This document shows positions 17,967 through 27,456 of a stretch of 64,000 nt of DNA, piece by piece. The stretch spans positions 620,001-684,000 of the forward strand of contig NZ_MDGQ01000005.1 of assembly GCF_001747105.1 (NCBI RefSeq), written 5' to 3'. The notes below the pieces were generated by a model that worked only from the letters and a program-made list of their open reading frames with translations, did not search any database and had not been told where the DNA came from. The position numbers were made by a program, and so were the translations under genes. The first letter of the stretch is position 1; every line of letters starts with the position of its first letter. This stretch comes from Roseivirga misakiensis (GTDB taxonomy: Bacteria > Bacteroidota > Bacteroidia > Cytophagales > Cyclobacteriaceae).

Positions 17967-20405
17967 CTAGGCTTTGAGTGATCGATAAATGGAGGCAAAA
18001 AATAGTAGTAGTACCAAGATTGAGAAAATTTGCATGACTATAGTGCCTGTTTTGTAAATCTTAGGGCTAAAGTTAAATTCTATAGTATGCTGACCAGCTG
18101 GGATCTCTAAGGCTCTTAGAATGTAATTAGCCCTTAGCATTTTGGCTGGTTTACCGTCAATAGTTACTTCAAAGCCAACGGGATAGTGAATCTCCGAGAA
18201 AACGGCCATTCCGTTCGCAGAATTATTCGATTCATACTTCCAGTAACCCGGATGATAGTCGACTAAATCGATAATGCCATTGTTGCTGTAACTGGTTTGG
18301 ATTCCCTCAAATTTGGACTGATCAATCACAGCCGTACGTTTGGTGTCGATCATTTGAGTTTGGGCCAGTTCCTCATCCGGTGAATTGACTAATGACACAC
18401 TTTCGATAAACCACGCGGCGCCATTGGCTTCAGGATTCATTACTATGCCTTGAGGGCTAGAAGGATTTGCCATGACAAAGCGTCCATTAAGCATATTGAC
18501 TGTTTCGTAATTGCCGAAGTTTAAGTTGCCACCCTGATAATCTTGCCGCATTTGAATACGCTCGTTTTGTAAATCGGCATCTAACAATTCCTGAAACCTT
18601 CGAATACGAGCTCCATGATAGCCATTAATGGAGTGGTTAAAACGAGAGGCTCTAGCGTCATAAAAAATACCTGGCCCGAGATCAATTACACGATCACCTA
18701 GAGACTTATTTTGACTAATATATTGATCTCCAGGTAGGGGTTGATCGTTTTGAATCGAATTGGTTTGAAATCTATTACTATCTATAAACCTACTTCCAAG
18801 TAAGACTACGTCTAGTCCAGCGATTAAGATAAAAAGTGTAAATGCGATGTTTTTGGATAGTTTTTGAAGCGAATGTAAGTAGTAAACTCCTGCAAAAAGG
18901 GCAATGAATATAAAACTCCTAAAAGTATCGGCTCTAAAGGCATTTTTACGATCTGGAATAATGGAATCCTTCAGCCAAGCTGGCCATTGCGGGTTGTCAT
19001 TTACTCCTCTAAAGCTGAAAACACCTGCAAAAACGGTGAGTAAAAGTGCAAGCCCCGCAGTACTGCCTAATGCGATCAATAGTTTTTTCTTCGCTGCTTG
19101 ATCGAGTTTCGTGCTTAGCAGTTTTTCCAAGCCTAGCATTCCCAGTAAGGAAATGGCGAAAATTGGTAAAACCATGGTAAATGTCACCGATCTAAATTTA
19201 TTGTACCCTGGCAAATAGTCGAAAAAGAAAAAGTTTAGACTTTCCATGTTCCTGCCGTAGCTTAAAATAATACCTAGAACAGCGATGCCTATTAGCCAGA
19301 TAACGTACTTTCTTTCAACAAAGATTAATCCCACAACAAAGAGAAAAACCATGATGGCACCAGCATAATAAGTTGTTGGACTTTCTTTTCCCCAGTACAT
19401 CAAGCCGTTTAGGCCTTGGAGTTGTTGTCGAACTTGAGCCTCATTAGCACCTTGTTGTCTTAGGCCATCAGCAATATTCGAGTCAGGGCTTAGACTAGCG
19501 CTGCCTCCTAAGGCATTGGGTATGAATAATGTTATTGGGTCCCAAATGCCGTTACTATAAGCAAAAGCATAGGATTTGGATAGCCCATCTTCGTTCTTCT
19601 CTAGGTCAGTCTGTTGTGTTAATTCAGACTTGCCACGGTTCGAGTATCCACCATATTCATATGTCGCATAAATTTCCCCAAAGTAGGTTCCAACGGCTAG
19701 AATAGCGGCAACGATGAGTATAGCACTACGCTGCAAAAAGTGTTTGATTTCCCCTTCTCGATAGTGATAGACTAATTGAATGATGCCATAAATCGCTATG
19801 ACAAATACTAAATAGTAAGTCATTTGAATATGATTTACTCTTAGCTGCATGGCCAAGGCCAGCGCTGTTAGGCTTCCTCCTAGCCATTTGTTTTTGGTAA
19901 AACAGAGATGAATGGCTCCCATTATCAATGGCATGAAGGAAATGGCTGATATCCTCGCATTATGCCCTGCGGTGAAGCCAATAAAGTTATATGAAGAACA
20001 GCCAAAGGCAATTGCACCCATGATGGCTAAATATGGTCTAACTTTAAAGCATAACAGCATTATGTAAAAGCTGAGCATCGATGCGAAAAGGATCCGCGCT
20101 GGATGTGGTAATCCTAATGTATAAACTGCATGAGCGAATTTTATCAGCTGGTTGCCCCACTCCACACTGATCATATAGGCCGGCATACCACCGAAAATGG
20201 AATTTGTCCAGAGCCCTTCTTCACCCGTACTGTCTCTGTAATCTAATATTTCAGTGGCACTAGCCTTCCATTGTTCAATGTCGCCTTGATAGAGACTTTG
20301 TCCATCAAAAAAAGCAGGTTTGAAAAAGAACAGTGTTAATGCCAAGAATACAGCAATGGCAACGAGGTGGGGAAGTACGTCTTTTTGAAAACTGATCTTT
20401 CTCAT
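17967..20405 (-). CDS. YfhO family membrane protein
   Basis: A large (812-residue) membrane protein with about 12 helices in the first 540 residues and another at the C-terminus. A periplasmic C-terminal part has the features of the YfhO family (FFDGQSLYQGDIEQW near the start; GYHGARIRRFQELLD; ILRALEIPAGQHTIEF near the end). YfhO proteins are GT-C-like and implicated in glycosylating cell-envelope polymers such as lipoteichoic acid in Gram-positives; in Bacteroidota the role is not established. It lies 26 bases upstream of the GT4 gene and may share its transcript. Confidence 0.85.
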   Translation of the reverse strand: MRKISFQKDVLPHLVAIAVFLALTLFFFKPAFFDGQSLYQGDIEQWKASATEILDYRDSTGEEGLWTNSIFGGMPAYMISVEWGNQLIKFAHAVYTLGLPHPARILFASMLSFYIMLLCFKVRPYLAIMGAIAFGCSSYNFIGFTAGHNARISAISFMPLIMGAIHLCFTKNKWLGGSLTALALAMQLRVNHIQMTYYLVFVIAIYGIIQLVYHYREGEIKHFLQRSAILIVAAILAVGTYFGEIYATYEYGGYSNRGKSELTQQTDLEKNEDGLSKSYAFAYSNGIWDPITLFIPNALGGSASLSPDSNIADGLRQQGANEAQVRQQLQGLNGLMYWGKESPTTYYAGAIMVFLFVVGLIFVERKYVIWLIGIAVLGIILSYGRNMESLNFFFFDYLPGYNKFRSVTFTMVLPIFAISLLGMLGLEKLLSTKLDQAAKKKLLIALGSTAGLALLLTVFAGVFSFRGVNDNPQWPAWLKDSIIPDRKNAFRADTFRSFIFIALFAGVYYLHSLQKLSKNIAFTLFILIAGLDVVLLGSRFIDSNRFQTNSIQNDQPLPGDQYISQNKSLGDRVIDLGPGIFYDARASRFNHSINGYHGARIRRFQELLDADLQNERIQMRQDYQGGNLNFGNYETVNMLNGRFVMANPSSPQGIVMNPEANGAAWFIESVSLVNSPDEELAQTQMIDTKRTAVIDQSKFEGIQTSYSNNGIIDLVDYHPGYWKYESNNSANGMAVFSEIHYPVGFEVTIDGKPAKMLRANYILRALEIPAGQHTIEFNFSPKIYKTGTIVMQIFSILVLLLFFASIYRSLKA

Positions 20406-20542
20406 TTGGTATACTTTGAAATATAAACGGCAATATCTCGATAAGGCTTGTAATTAGAAAGGTTTTGTATGCCAAATGAGTGTTTTGAATCTTTTAATGA
20501 TCGATTTTTTGGCTAATTTTACAGCCCAAATTACAGGCAGAT

Positions 20543-21880
20543 ATGTTCGAGAATTTAAGTGGAAAGTTAGATAGAGCCTTTAAGACTTTAAAAGGACAGG
20601 GTAAGATCACCGAAATTAATGTGGCTACCACCGTCAAGGAGATAAGAAGAGCTTTAATTGACGCCGATGTAAACTACAAGGTTGCAAAAGATGTAACAGA
20701 TCGGATTAAGGCAGAGGCCCTAGGTCGAGACGTTCTCATATCTGTATCGCCGGGCCAATTACTGACAAAAATTGTAAGCGAGGAGCTTACCCAGATGATG
20801 GGAGGCTCAAAAGTTGACATGGACGTTAAAGGCGATCCTGCCGTTATCCTTATTTCAGGTTTACAGGGTTCTGGTAAAACAACTTTCTCTGGGAAACTCG
20901 CTAGAATGTTGAAATCACAAGGCCGTCAGGTAATGTTGACTGCTTGTGATATCTATCGTCCTGCCGCTATCGATCAATTGAAAGTATTGGGTGAGCAAAT
21001 CGAGGTTGATGTCTACGCCGAGCCTGAGAACAAAAATGCGATTGAGATTGCGAATAATGCCATTAAGCATGCCAAGGCAAATGGTAAGAAAATAGTCATC
21101 GTGGATACCGCGGGTCGTTTGGCTGTGGACGAGGTCATGATGCAAGAAATAGAGGCACTAAAAGAGGCGGTAAATCCATCTGAAACACTTTTTGTGGTGG
21201 ACTCTATGACGGGTCAAGATGCAGTAAATACTGCGAAGACTTTCAATGAGCGTTTAGACTTTGACGGTGTTGTACTTACCAAGTTAGATGGTGATTCTAG
21301 GGGTGGAGCTGCATTATCAATTAGAACGGTCGTTGAGAAGCCGATTAAGTATATATCTACTGGTGAGAAAATGGAGGCTATCGATGTCTTCCATCCAGAT
21401 CGTATGGCCAACCGAATTCTCGGTATGGGTGATGTGGTTTCTTTGGTAGAAAAAGCTCAGCAGTCTTTTGACGAGGAGGAAGCTAAAAAGTTGAACAAGA
21501 AAATTCGTCAGAATAAGTTCGATTTCGATGATTTCTTGTCTCAGTTAGAGCAAATCAAAAAGATGGGTAACCTAAAAGACTTGATGGGAATGATTCCTGG
21601 TATGGGGAAAGCCCTAAAGGGAATCGATATTGATGATGATTCTTTCAAACCGATCGAGGCCATTATTAAATCAATGACTAAAGACGAGCGTGCAAATCCT
21701 GAGATTCTTAATGGTAGTAGAAGAAAAAGAATCGCCACAGGATCAGGAACTTCGATTCAGCAAGTAAATAACCTGATGAAACAGTTCGCCGACATGAGAA
21801 AAATGATGAAGGCTATGAATAAAATGGGCGGTAAACGCGCCATGTCAGGTTTGGCTAACATGGCTGGAGGAAGGCGTTAA
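20543..21880 (+). CDS. ffh: signal recognition particle protein Ffh
   Basis: A 445-residue SRP GTPase that delivers nascent membrane proteins to FtsY and SecYEG. An N-terminal helical domain is followed by the G domain with P-loop GLQGSGKT (106-113), DTAGRL and TKLDGDSRGG. A methionine-rich M domain (MGNLKDLMGMIPGMGKALKG; MKAMNKMGGKRAMSG) binds SRP RNA and signal peptides. Normal length. It stands alone on the plus strand and converges on the next gene with a two-base gap. Confidence 0.97.
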   Translation: MFENLSGKLDRAFKTLKGQGKITEINVATTVKEIRRALIDADVNYKVAKDVTDRIKAEALGRDVLISVSPGQLLTKIVSEELTQMMGGSKVDMDVKGDPAVILISGLQGSGKTTFSGKLARMLKSQGRQVMLTACDIYRPAAIDQLKVLGEQIEVDVYAEPENKNAIEIANNAIKHAKANGKKIVIVDTAGRLAVDEVMMQEIEALKEAVNPSETLFVVDSMTGQDAVNTAKTFNERLDFDGVVLTKLDGDSRGGAALSIRTVVEKPIKYISTGEKMEAIDVFHPDRMANRILGMGDVVSLVEKAQQSFDEEEAKKLNKKIRQNKFDFDDFLSQLEQIKKMGNLKDLMGMIPGMGKALKGIDIDDDSFKPIEAIIKSMTKDERANPEILNGSRRKRIATGSGTSIQQVNNLMKQFADMRKMMKAMNKMGGKRAMSGLANMAGGRR

Positions 21881-21882
21881 GG

Positions 21883-22608
21883 CTATCTAGTTTTCTGTTT
21901 CTTTTTGGATTCTTGATAAGACTCCCACTTTACCCAAGCTAGTTGATTTTCAAAGTCTTTGGTTTGAAAGGTGAGTTTATATCGTTGTCGTTTGTCATTG
22001 AAAGCCTGTAGTTCTTGCGCTTGCATGATTCGACCAGTATCTGCTTTCTTGCTCACTTGATAGGATATATCAAGATCCTTTCGAATCCACTTTAAGGTAT
22101 ATGCGTCCAGCTTTTCATTGATTGTGTACTTGCCGTTTTTCTTAGTAACTACTTTCTCTGTTTTTAAGAGCGTTTTATTGTGATAGTCGTCGATAGAGAT
22201 TTTTGCGCTACCATATTTTCTTAAAAACTCATCTGTCTTGTCTTCCTTTAAAAAAGCTTGAATTCTAACGAGAAGACTGTCTATAAAGTAGAGGTTTACT
22301 TCATCAATAAAGTAAGATTCTGCTAGGTAGTCGACCCTGTCTAATCGATATATATTATAGTCTTCGGTATAAAAATGGCCGAAATGCTTAAATACTCTAT
22401 GATCAAGGTCTTTTACATTTATGTTTAGAGCTAAAGAACCGAATTCGAATTTATAGGCAGGCATATCTGATTCAAAGTCTGCGACACGCTCAACTGGCGC
22501 AGGTGGTACGTATTCTTCATCATCCTTTTTGGGCTCTGGTCTAGAACATGAGCCAATGAATAATGTGAAGGCTAAAATGCTTAGTATGTGATGTGTTTTC
22601 AAGATCAA
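21883..22608 (-). CDS. lipoprotein of unknown function
   Basis: A 241-residue predicted lipoprotein. The hydrophobic signal ends in the lipobox LFIGSC (Cys at about residue 21), followed by an acidic, proline-rich linker (EPKKDDEEYVPPAP). The remaining 190 residues are a mixed alpha/beta soluble domain that I do not recognise, with repeated YFIDEV/YFIDSL-type strands and a Lys/Arg-rich end. It is anchored to a periplasm-facing membrane leaflet. Neighbours are ffh (convergent) and a P-loop kinase; neither suggests a job. Confidence 0.6.
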   Translation of the reverse strand: MILKTHHILSILAFTLFIGSCSRPEPKKDDEEYVPPAPVERVADFESDMPAYKFEFGSLALNINVKDLDHRVFKHFGHFYTEDYNIYRLDRVDYLAESYFIDEVNLYFIDSLLVRIQAFLKEDKTDEFLRKYGSAKISIDDYHNKTLLKTEKVVTKKNGKYTINEKLDAYTLKWIRKDLDISYQVSKKADTGRIMQAQELQAFNDKRQRYKLTFQTKDFENQLAWVKWESYQESKKKQKTR

Positions 22609-22653
22609 CTAAATTTTTCGTTAATCTATTGAATTGATTTTATAGAAACAAAT

Positions 22654-23160
22654 TTACTGGCCAGCGGAGCCTATTTTTCTAGTAAGATCTGTGTATTGGT
22701 GGGTGTAAATGCCTTTGATTGTAATCGAGGGCTTTATGTTATGTGGATTGCTGTACTTCAAATGACTTTGCCAAACGTGCTCGATAAACCATTTTGGTTC
22801 TTTACCCCAACGAGTCTCTTGGTTTCTTCTGGTAAAGAATTCCTCTTTTTCAAGTTCTAATTGGATCGTGAAATCTGCTTTTTCTGCAAGCTGTCTTATC
22901 GATAGCGCGAAAATACCTTCAATTATTACGTAGTTATGGCTTTTAATACCCTGCATAATTAAGTCATTGATTCTTAACCAGTCAATGGTTTCAGGCTTTT
23001 CCCAGTCAATCCGATCTTTAATCTTTGGCAGTTGATGCTCAGGTACGATCCACTCATCAAGATGAATTAAAAAACAATTCGATAAATCTTTGCTTAACTG
23101 CTTTGCCAAGGAGGACTTACCCGATCGGCTTACACCAAAAATAAGAATAAGTTTAGCCAT
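22654..23160 (-). CDS. P-loop nucleoside/uridine kinase-like protein
   Basis: A 168-residue P-loop NTPase with Walker A GVSRSGKSS near residues 9-17, a DEW motif near residue 36 (LIHLDEW) where substrate-binding acids sit in uridine kinases, and IIEGIFAL as the Walker B-like strand. An Arg-rich lid (TRRNQETRWGKEP) follows. It fits the AAA/uridine kinase superfamily, which phosphorylates small metabolites. The exact substrate cannot be told. It lies 45 bases upstream of the lipoprotein gene on the same strand. Confidence 0.65.
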   Translation of the reverse strand: MAKLILIFGVSRSGKSSLAKQLSKDLSNCFLIHLDEWIVPEHQLPKIKDRIDWEKPETIDWLRINDLIMQGIKSHNYVIIEGIFALSIRQLAEKADFTIQLELEKEEFFTRRNQETRWGKEPKWFIEHVWQSHLKYSNPHNIKPSITIKGIYTHQYTDLTRKIGSAGQ

Positions 23161-23170
23161 GTATAAACAT

Positions 23171-23200
23171 AAAAAAAGCCAGACGGAAGATCTGGCTTTT
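23171..23200 (-). terminator. rho-independent terminator after pdhB
   Basis: A 10-base-pair perfect stem (AAAAGCCAGA paired with TCTGGCTTTT, 23174-23183 and 23191-23200) with a 7-base loop lies 18 bases beyond the pdhB stop. Read on the minus strand it ends in a run of seven T. Confidence 0.85.
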
Positions 23201-23218
23201 CTCTATAATAGATTCTTT

Positions 23219-24196
23219 TTATCTGTACATCACGGCGTCTACTGCTTCAATTGTCCTTTTCACATTTGGTAAAATGGCCTCAATTAGGGTAGGAGCATAC
23301 GGTAGTGGCAAGTCTAAGCTGTTTACACGCTTAACTGGAGCGTCTAAATAGTCAAATGCGTCTTTCTGTACATTAAAGGCGATATCAGTGGAGATTGAAG
23401 CCAGTGGCCAAGCTTCCTCTACGATAACAAGCCTGTTTGTTTTCTTCACTGATTCAATAATTGTTTTGTAGTCTATTGGTCTTACTGAACGTAAATCAAT
23501 AACCTCGGCGTTTACACCATTCTTGGCTAGCTCGCTTGCAGCCTCATCAACAATCTTCATCATTTTACCGAAAGAAAGTAGCGTAACGTCTGTACCTTCT
23601 TTCACAATGTGTGCTTGTCCGATAGGTAATAGGTATTCGCCCTCAGGAACTTCTCCTTTGTCAGAATACATCAATTCTGACTCCATAAAAATAACCGGGT
23701 CGTTATCTCTGATTGAAGATTTTAATAGACCTTTTGCGTCATATGGGTTTGACGGAACCACGACTTTCAGACCTGGTGTATTAGCAAACCAATTCTCAAA
23801 GTTCTGTGAGTGCTGAGAACTTAACATTCCAGCGTTTCCAGTAGGTCCTCTAAATACGATCGGTACCTGGAATTGACCACCAGACATCGACATCATTTTT
23901 GCAGCTGAGTTAATCACCTGATCTATGGCTACCAAGGAGAAGTTGAAAGTCATAAATTCAATGATTGGCCTTAAACCATTCATTGCTGCGCCAACGCCAA
24001 TTCCTGCAAAGCCTAATTCAGCTATGGGTGTATCTATAACGCGTTCGGCTCCAAATTCATCAAGCATACCTTGGCTAACCTTATAGGCACCATTGTATTC
24101 CGCAACTTCTTCACCCATGAGAAAGATTTTTTCATCTCTTCTCATCTCTTCTGACATCGCTTCTCTTAGCGCTTCTCTGAACTGTATAACTCTCAT
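23219..24196 (-). CDS. pdhB: pyruvate dehydrogenase E1 component, beta subunit
   Basis: A 325-residue E1-beta subunit, forming with E1-alpha the thiamine-diphosphate enzyme that decarboxylates pyruvate. The N-terminus (MRVIQFREALREAMSEEM) and the FLMGEEVAEYNGAYKVSQGM region with the ThDP-binding glutamate are typical, as are FNFSLVAIDQ and RGPTGNAG. An ORF extends 15 codons upstream (to 24241), but the family start is the ATG at 24196. The alpha subunit and E2 are not adjacent, which is usual in many Bacteroidota. A terminator follows it. Confidence 0.92.
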   Translation of the reverse strand: MRVIQFREALREAMSEEMRRDEKIFLMGEEVAEYNGAYKVSQGMLDEFGAERVIDTPIAELGFAGIGVGAAMNGLRPIIEFMTFNFSLVAIDQVINSAAKMMSMSGGQFQVPIVFRGPTGNAGMLSSQHSQNFENWFANTPGLKVVVPSNPYDAKGLLKSSIRDNDPVIFMESELMYSDKGEVPEGEYLLPIGQAHIVKEGTDVTLLSFGKMMKIVDEAASELAKNGVNAEVIDLRSVRPIDYKTIIESVKKTNRLVIVEEAWPLASISTDIAFNVQKDAFDYLDAPVKRVNSLDLPLPYAPTLIEAILPNVKRTIEAVDAVMYR

Positions 24197-24276
24197 GAAT
24201 TGTTCTGTTAAGGGGCGTAAAAATAAACATTCAACGCTCAATTAGCAAGACAGAATTGAGCATTAAATCGGGCAAT

Positions 24277-24309
24277 AAAAAAGCCTCTTCGAGGAATCGA
24301 AGAGGCTTT
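24277..24309 (-). terminator. rho-independent terminator after the OmpA/TPR lipoprotein gene
   Basis: A perfect 13-base-pair stem (24280-24292 with 24297-24309) closed by a four-base loop, followed on the minus strand by a T run (A run at 24277-24280). It lies 24 bases past the stop of the gene at 24333 and isolates it from pdhB. Confidence 0.88.
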
Positions 24310-24332
24310 CAAATTTATGATTTGGAGTCAGA

Positions 24333-26108
24333 TTATTTCATCAAATTGATGAATACATCTGTGCCAGAATAAGCTCTGAACTCAAGGTCAGTCAAGGCTT
24401 TAGTCTTCAATGAAGCGTCGGCATTAACAGCATTTCTTAAGTGCTCGATTAACTTGTTCTCATTGTCTTGTCTAGCAGCGGCAATTGCAGCAGCGTAGTG
24501 TGCTAATACATAACCTCTGTCTTTAGAGATTACACTTTCTAGCGTAGACTGAGCATTTCTAAAATCTTTTCTTAATAACTGTACAAGTCCTTTGTTGAAT
24601 TGATCAACAGATCTTGACGATGCGCGGTTAAGTGATGCAATAGCCAAGTCATAACGACCAACCATTATTTCAACAGCACCTTTGGCACCATTCACACCTT
24701 GTCTTACATCATTGCCAGGGTTCATACCCGCCGCTTTAGTCAATGCAGCGTGTGCTCCCCAAAGGTTGCCCTGCATAGCTAACACCATTCCTAAGTTTGC
24801 TTGTGCTTCTGCATTAGCATTCTTTTGGTTAGAAATGTTGAAGTGATTTGTTGCAGTTGTCAACATGTTTCTTTGTGATCTGCCGCTCGCACTCATTGCC
24901 ATTTCCATAGTAACAGCACCCAAGTTGTTATGGATAATCCAAGTGTCATTCTTTTTAGCCGCAGCTTCGTAGATAGACTTTTTCTCTTCTAAAGACGGAT
25001 TGTTTGCCGCTGCATATGCTAATTCTTCAACAGATAAGCTGTTTGGAGAATTCAATGCCATAGAAGCGATCTCTGCTTTAGATTTCTTAGGCTTAACAGT
25101 TAAAACTTCAGTTTTAGCCGTTCTAAGCATTGGATAAACTTCTTTAAATACTTGCTTGTAAGTACTTAATTTTTGAAGCTCTTTTTCTTTTTGCTCAAAT
25201 GAACCTGATCCATTGATAATGCTATTCCATTCTGATTTTTGGCTTGATGAGATGCCATCATAACTTGCAAGCATTGCTTTTAAACCACTCCAATCCTGTA
25301 CAACTGGCTTGATGATGAACCTAATATTACTAGCCAATCCTTGGTAGTCATATTTGTCCATTTGCTCTCTGTACCATGCCTCAATAGCCGCTGCTCTTTC
25401 TTGCGCTAGTTCAGAGTTGATAGTTTCTTTTCCTTCTGGTGAGTGAGAACCGATGATAGTAACCGTTCTTGTTACGTTTTTCTCAGCAATGAAAGCAGCA
25501 AATTTTGCTCCTCTATCACTTGATTGCTCAGTAGCTCTGAAAACAGACTTTCCTTGATCGAAGAAAAATTCAACGTTCGTAGGGATTAATTCCTCTTGAT
25601 CGTTGTATCCATGGTTAGCATAAGAAGCGTAGTATGAAGGCTGAACTAATTTTGATGTAGTAATTAGGCCTTCTGCAATCGCAAGTCTGTCGGTTTCCAA
25701 ATAGTTGCCTGATTTTGGATTGATGGCACGTCCTTGAATCTCAACATTTCCTCTTTCCATACCTTTTCTGTAAGGGAATACGAAAGATTCAGTCACTTTT
25801 GGTTGCTCAGTATCAGAGTTAGGATAGTCAGTTGCTTTGAATTCAATTTTTTTCAAAGCTCTTTCGTTAGTTCCATATCTGTAGAAAGAATTCAATTGAT
25901 AAACTTTCTTTGGCTTCAGCATTTTAAGTGGAAGGTTGGCTGACATTTCAAAACGCACTGTATCAGCGTGAACTTCCAAAGGCGTAGGTGTAACCGTCAG
26001 TTCCTGGTTTTTTGCTGCTTTTTTCATTTGACTCAAAGCACATCCTGAAAAAGACAGGATTCCAATGAGTAGAACAGGGAAAATAGATTTAGCAGTTTGG
26101 GTTTTCAT
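24333..26108 (-). CDS. lipoprotein with internal OmpA-like domain and C-terminal TPR repeats
   Basis: A 591-residue predicted lipoprotein: signal peptide with lipobox FSGC (Cys23). A beta-rich region of about 150 residues follows, then an OmpA-like module at about 177-250 (VEFFFDQGKSVFR, then SELAQERAAAIEAW). Helical tetratricopeptide-like repeats fill about 350-560 (NNLGAVTMEMAMS, ANLGMVLAMQGNLWGAHAAL). The usual GHTD of OmpA domains reads GSHSPEG, so the peptidoglycan-binding aspartate is missing. In most OmpA proteins the domain is C-terminal, whereas here TPRs follow it. It is probably an envelope scaffold. It has its own strong terminator and stands alone. No close family name is known to me. 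Confidence 0.6.
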   Translation of the reverse strand: MKTQTAKSIFPVLLIGILSFSGCALSQMKKAAKNQELTVTPTPLEVHADTVRFEMSANLPLKMLKPKKVYQLNSFYRYGTNERALKKIEFKATDYPNSDTEQPKVTESFVFPYRKGMERGNVEIQGRAINPKSGNYLETDRLAIAEGLITTSKLVQPSYYASYANHGYNDQEELIPTNVEFFFDQGKSVFRATEQSSDRGAKFAAFIAEKNVTRTVTIIGSHSPEGKETINSELAQERAAAIEAWYREQMDKYDYQGLASNIRFIIKPVVQDWSGLKAMLASYDGISSSQKSEWNSIINGSGSFEQKEKELQKLSTYKQVFKEVYPMLRTAKTEVLTVKPKKSKAEIASMALNSPNSLSVEELAYAAANNPSLEEKKSIYEAAAKKNDTWIIHNNLGAVTMEMAMSASGRSQRNMLTTATNHFNISNQKNANAEAQANLGMVLAMQGNLWGAHAALTKAAGMNPGNDVRQGVNGAKGAVEIMVGRYDLAIASLNRASSRSVDQFNKGLVQLLRKDFRNAQSTLESVISKDRGYVLAHYAAAIAAARQDNENKLIEHLRNAVNADASLKTKALTDLEFRAYSGTDVFINLMK

Positions 26109-26223
26109 AAGAATTTGGATTGTTTTTGTCTGTTTAAACAGGCTGCAAGTTTAAGAATTTTTTAGTAGATTCCGATTCTGCGATTAATATTTTGTTTATA
26201 AATTCGCAATAAATTAAATGTAA

Positions 26224-26442
26224 ATGGAGCGAATCCAGCAATTTTTTGAAAATCAGGCATTTGGGGTCTGCACCAAGCTAGGAGAGAAGCTTCATATTTC
26301 TACTTCTAGTATACGCCTTTTCTTTATTTACGCGTCATTCTTGACGTTTGGATCTCCTTTGATTATTTATTTGTCTCTGGCTTGGGTGATCAACTTTAGA
26401 AAGCACCTACGACGAAGAAGAAATCCAGTGTGGTATAACTAA
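26224..26442 (+). CDS. small PspC domain protein
   Basis: A 72-residue protein consisting of little more than a PspC domain: GVCTKLGEKLHISTSSIRL, then one hydrophobic segment FIYASFLTFGSPLIIYLSLAWVI and an Arg-rich tail (RKHLRRRR). PspC domains occur in stress-responsive inner membrane proteins. It is a single gene, convergent with the GT2 gene 15 bases away. Its specific role is unknown. Confidence 0.75.
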   Translation: MERIQQFFENQAFGVCTKLGEKLHISTSSIRLFFIYASFLTFGSPLIIYLSLAWVINFRKHLRRRRNPVWYN

Positions 26443-26457
26443 CAGGTAATTAGCTGG

Positions 26458-27456
26458 TTACAATTTATTGTATGTTTTTGTTCCAGCTGCAAAGTAGCGC
26501 CAAGTAATCCACCCTTTGAACCTTGGAATAGCACTGTGATTATTTGATTTACCCCTCTTTTTTAAGGTTTTTCGGAAGTTTAATACGGTAGAAATATGAG
26601 CTCTAAAAATGGCAAAACCATGTTGTGGGCCACTCTCAATCGAGAACTTTACTAACGCCACCCAATCTAAGATGATTCTTAATGGAAGCTTCCAGACTAG
26701 CTTAGCCATATCCTCATTTTTGATGAGCAGGCTTAAACCGTTTCGAAAGTTTAGGAATGTTTTACGCGGTTTAGATTTATCTAGTGTTCCACCACCTACA
26801 TGGTAAACTCGACTTTCTGGAGAAACCATAATTTTACCTTTCGACTTCCATATTCTCCAGCAAAGATCGATTTCTTCCATATGCGCAAAGAAATCAACAT
26901 CTAAACCACCAAGTTCTAAGTAGGTTTTTCTATCGACAAAAAGGCAGCTTCCAGATGCCCAGAATACTTCCTTGACATCATCATACTGACCTAGATCTTC
27001 CTCGATTGTCTGAAAAATTCGTCCTCTACAAAAAGGATATCCTAAATCATCGATGTATCCACCTGAGGCGCCTGCGTATTCGAAACGATTCTTGGCTTTG
27101 TAGTCTAAGATTTTTGGCTGTGCAGCCTTTATTTGTTCGTCGCTGTCAAGCAGTGCTAATACAGGAGATATCCAGTTTGGTGTTACTTCAACATCGGTAT
27201 TTAGTAAAACCACGTATTCTGAATCTAAAAGCGTTAAAGCCTTGTTGTATCCACCGCTGAATCCGTGATTTTCCTCGAATTTGATGAGCCTTACTTCAGG
27301 ATAGTTTTTTTCCAGATAGGCCACAGAGTCGTCTGTTGAACCATTGTCAACCACAACTACTTCATACGGCCTGCTGTGAGTTGTTACAGAGGGTAGGAAG
27401 TTTTCTAAATGGTGTTGGCCATTATAATTAAGAAGAACTACAGAAAGTTTTTCCAT
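26458..27456 (-). CDS. glycosyltransferase family 2
   Basis: A 332-residue GT-A fold enzyme. VVLLNYNGQHHLENFLPS begins the nucleotide-sugar domain, VVDNGSTDDSVAYL follows, LLNTDVEV is the DXD-like metal site, and FWASGSCLFVDRKTYLELGGLD with HMEEIDLCWR is the acceptor and catalytic part. These are typical of rhamnosyl- or galactofuranosyl-type GT2 enzymes. Its ATG overlaps the ybaB stop by one base. The cytosolic enzyme probably acts in lipopolysaccharide or surface glycan synthesis. Confidence 0.88.
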   Translation of the reverse strand: MEKLSVVLLNYNGQHHLENFLPSVTTHSRPYEVVVVDNGSTDDSVAYLEKNYPEVRLIKFEENHGFSGGYNKALTLLDSEYVVLLNTDVEVTPNWISPVLALLDSDEQIKAAQPKILDYKAKNRFEYAGASGGYIDDLGYPFCRGRIFQTIEEDLGQYDDVKEVFWASGSCLFVDRKTYLELGGLDVDFFAHMEEIDLCWRIWKSKGKIMVSPESRVYHVGGGTLDKSKPRKTFLNFRNGLSLLIKNEDMAKLVWKLPLRIILDWVALVKFSIESGPQHGFAIFRAHISTVLNFRKTLKKRGKSNNHSAIPRFKGWITWRYFAAGTKTYNKL

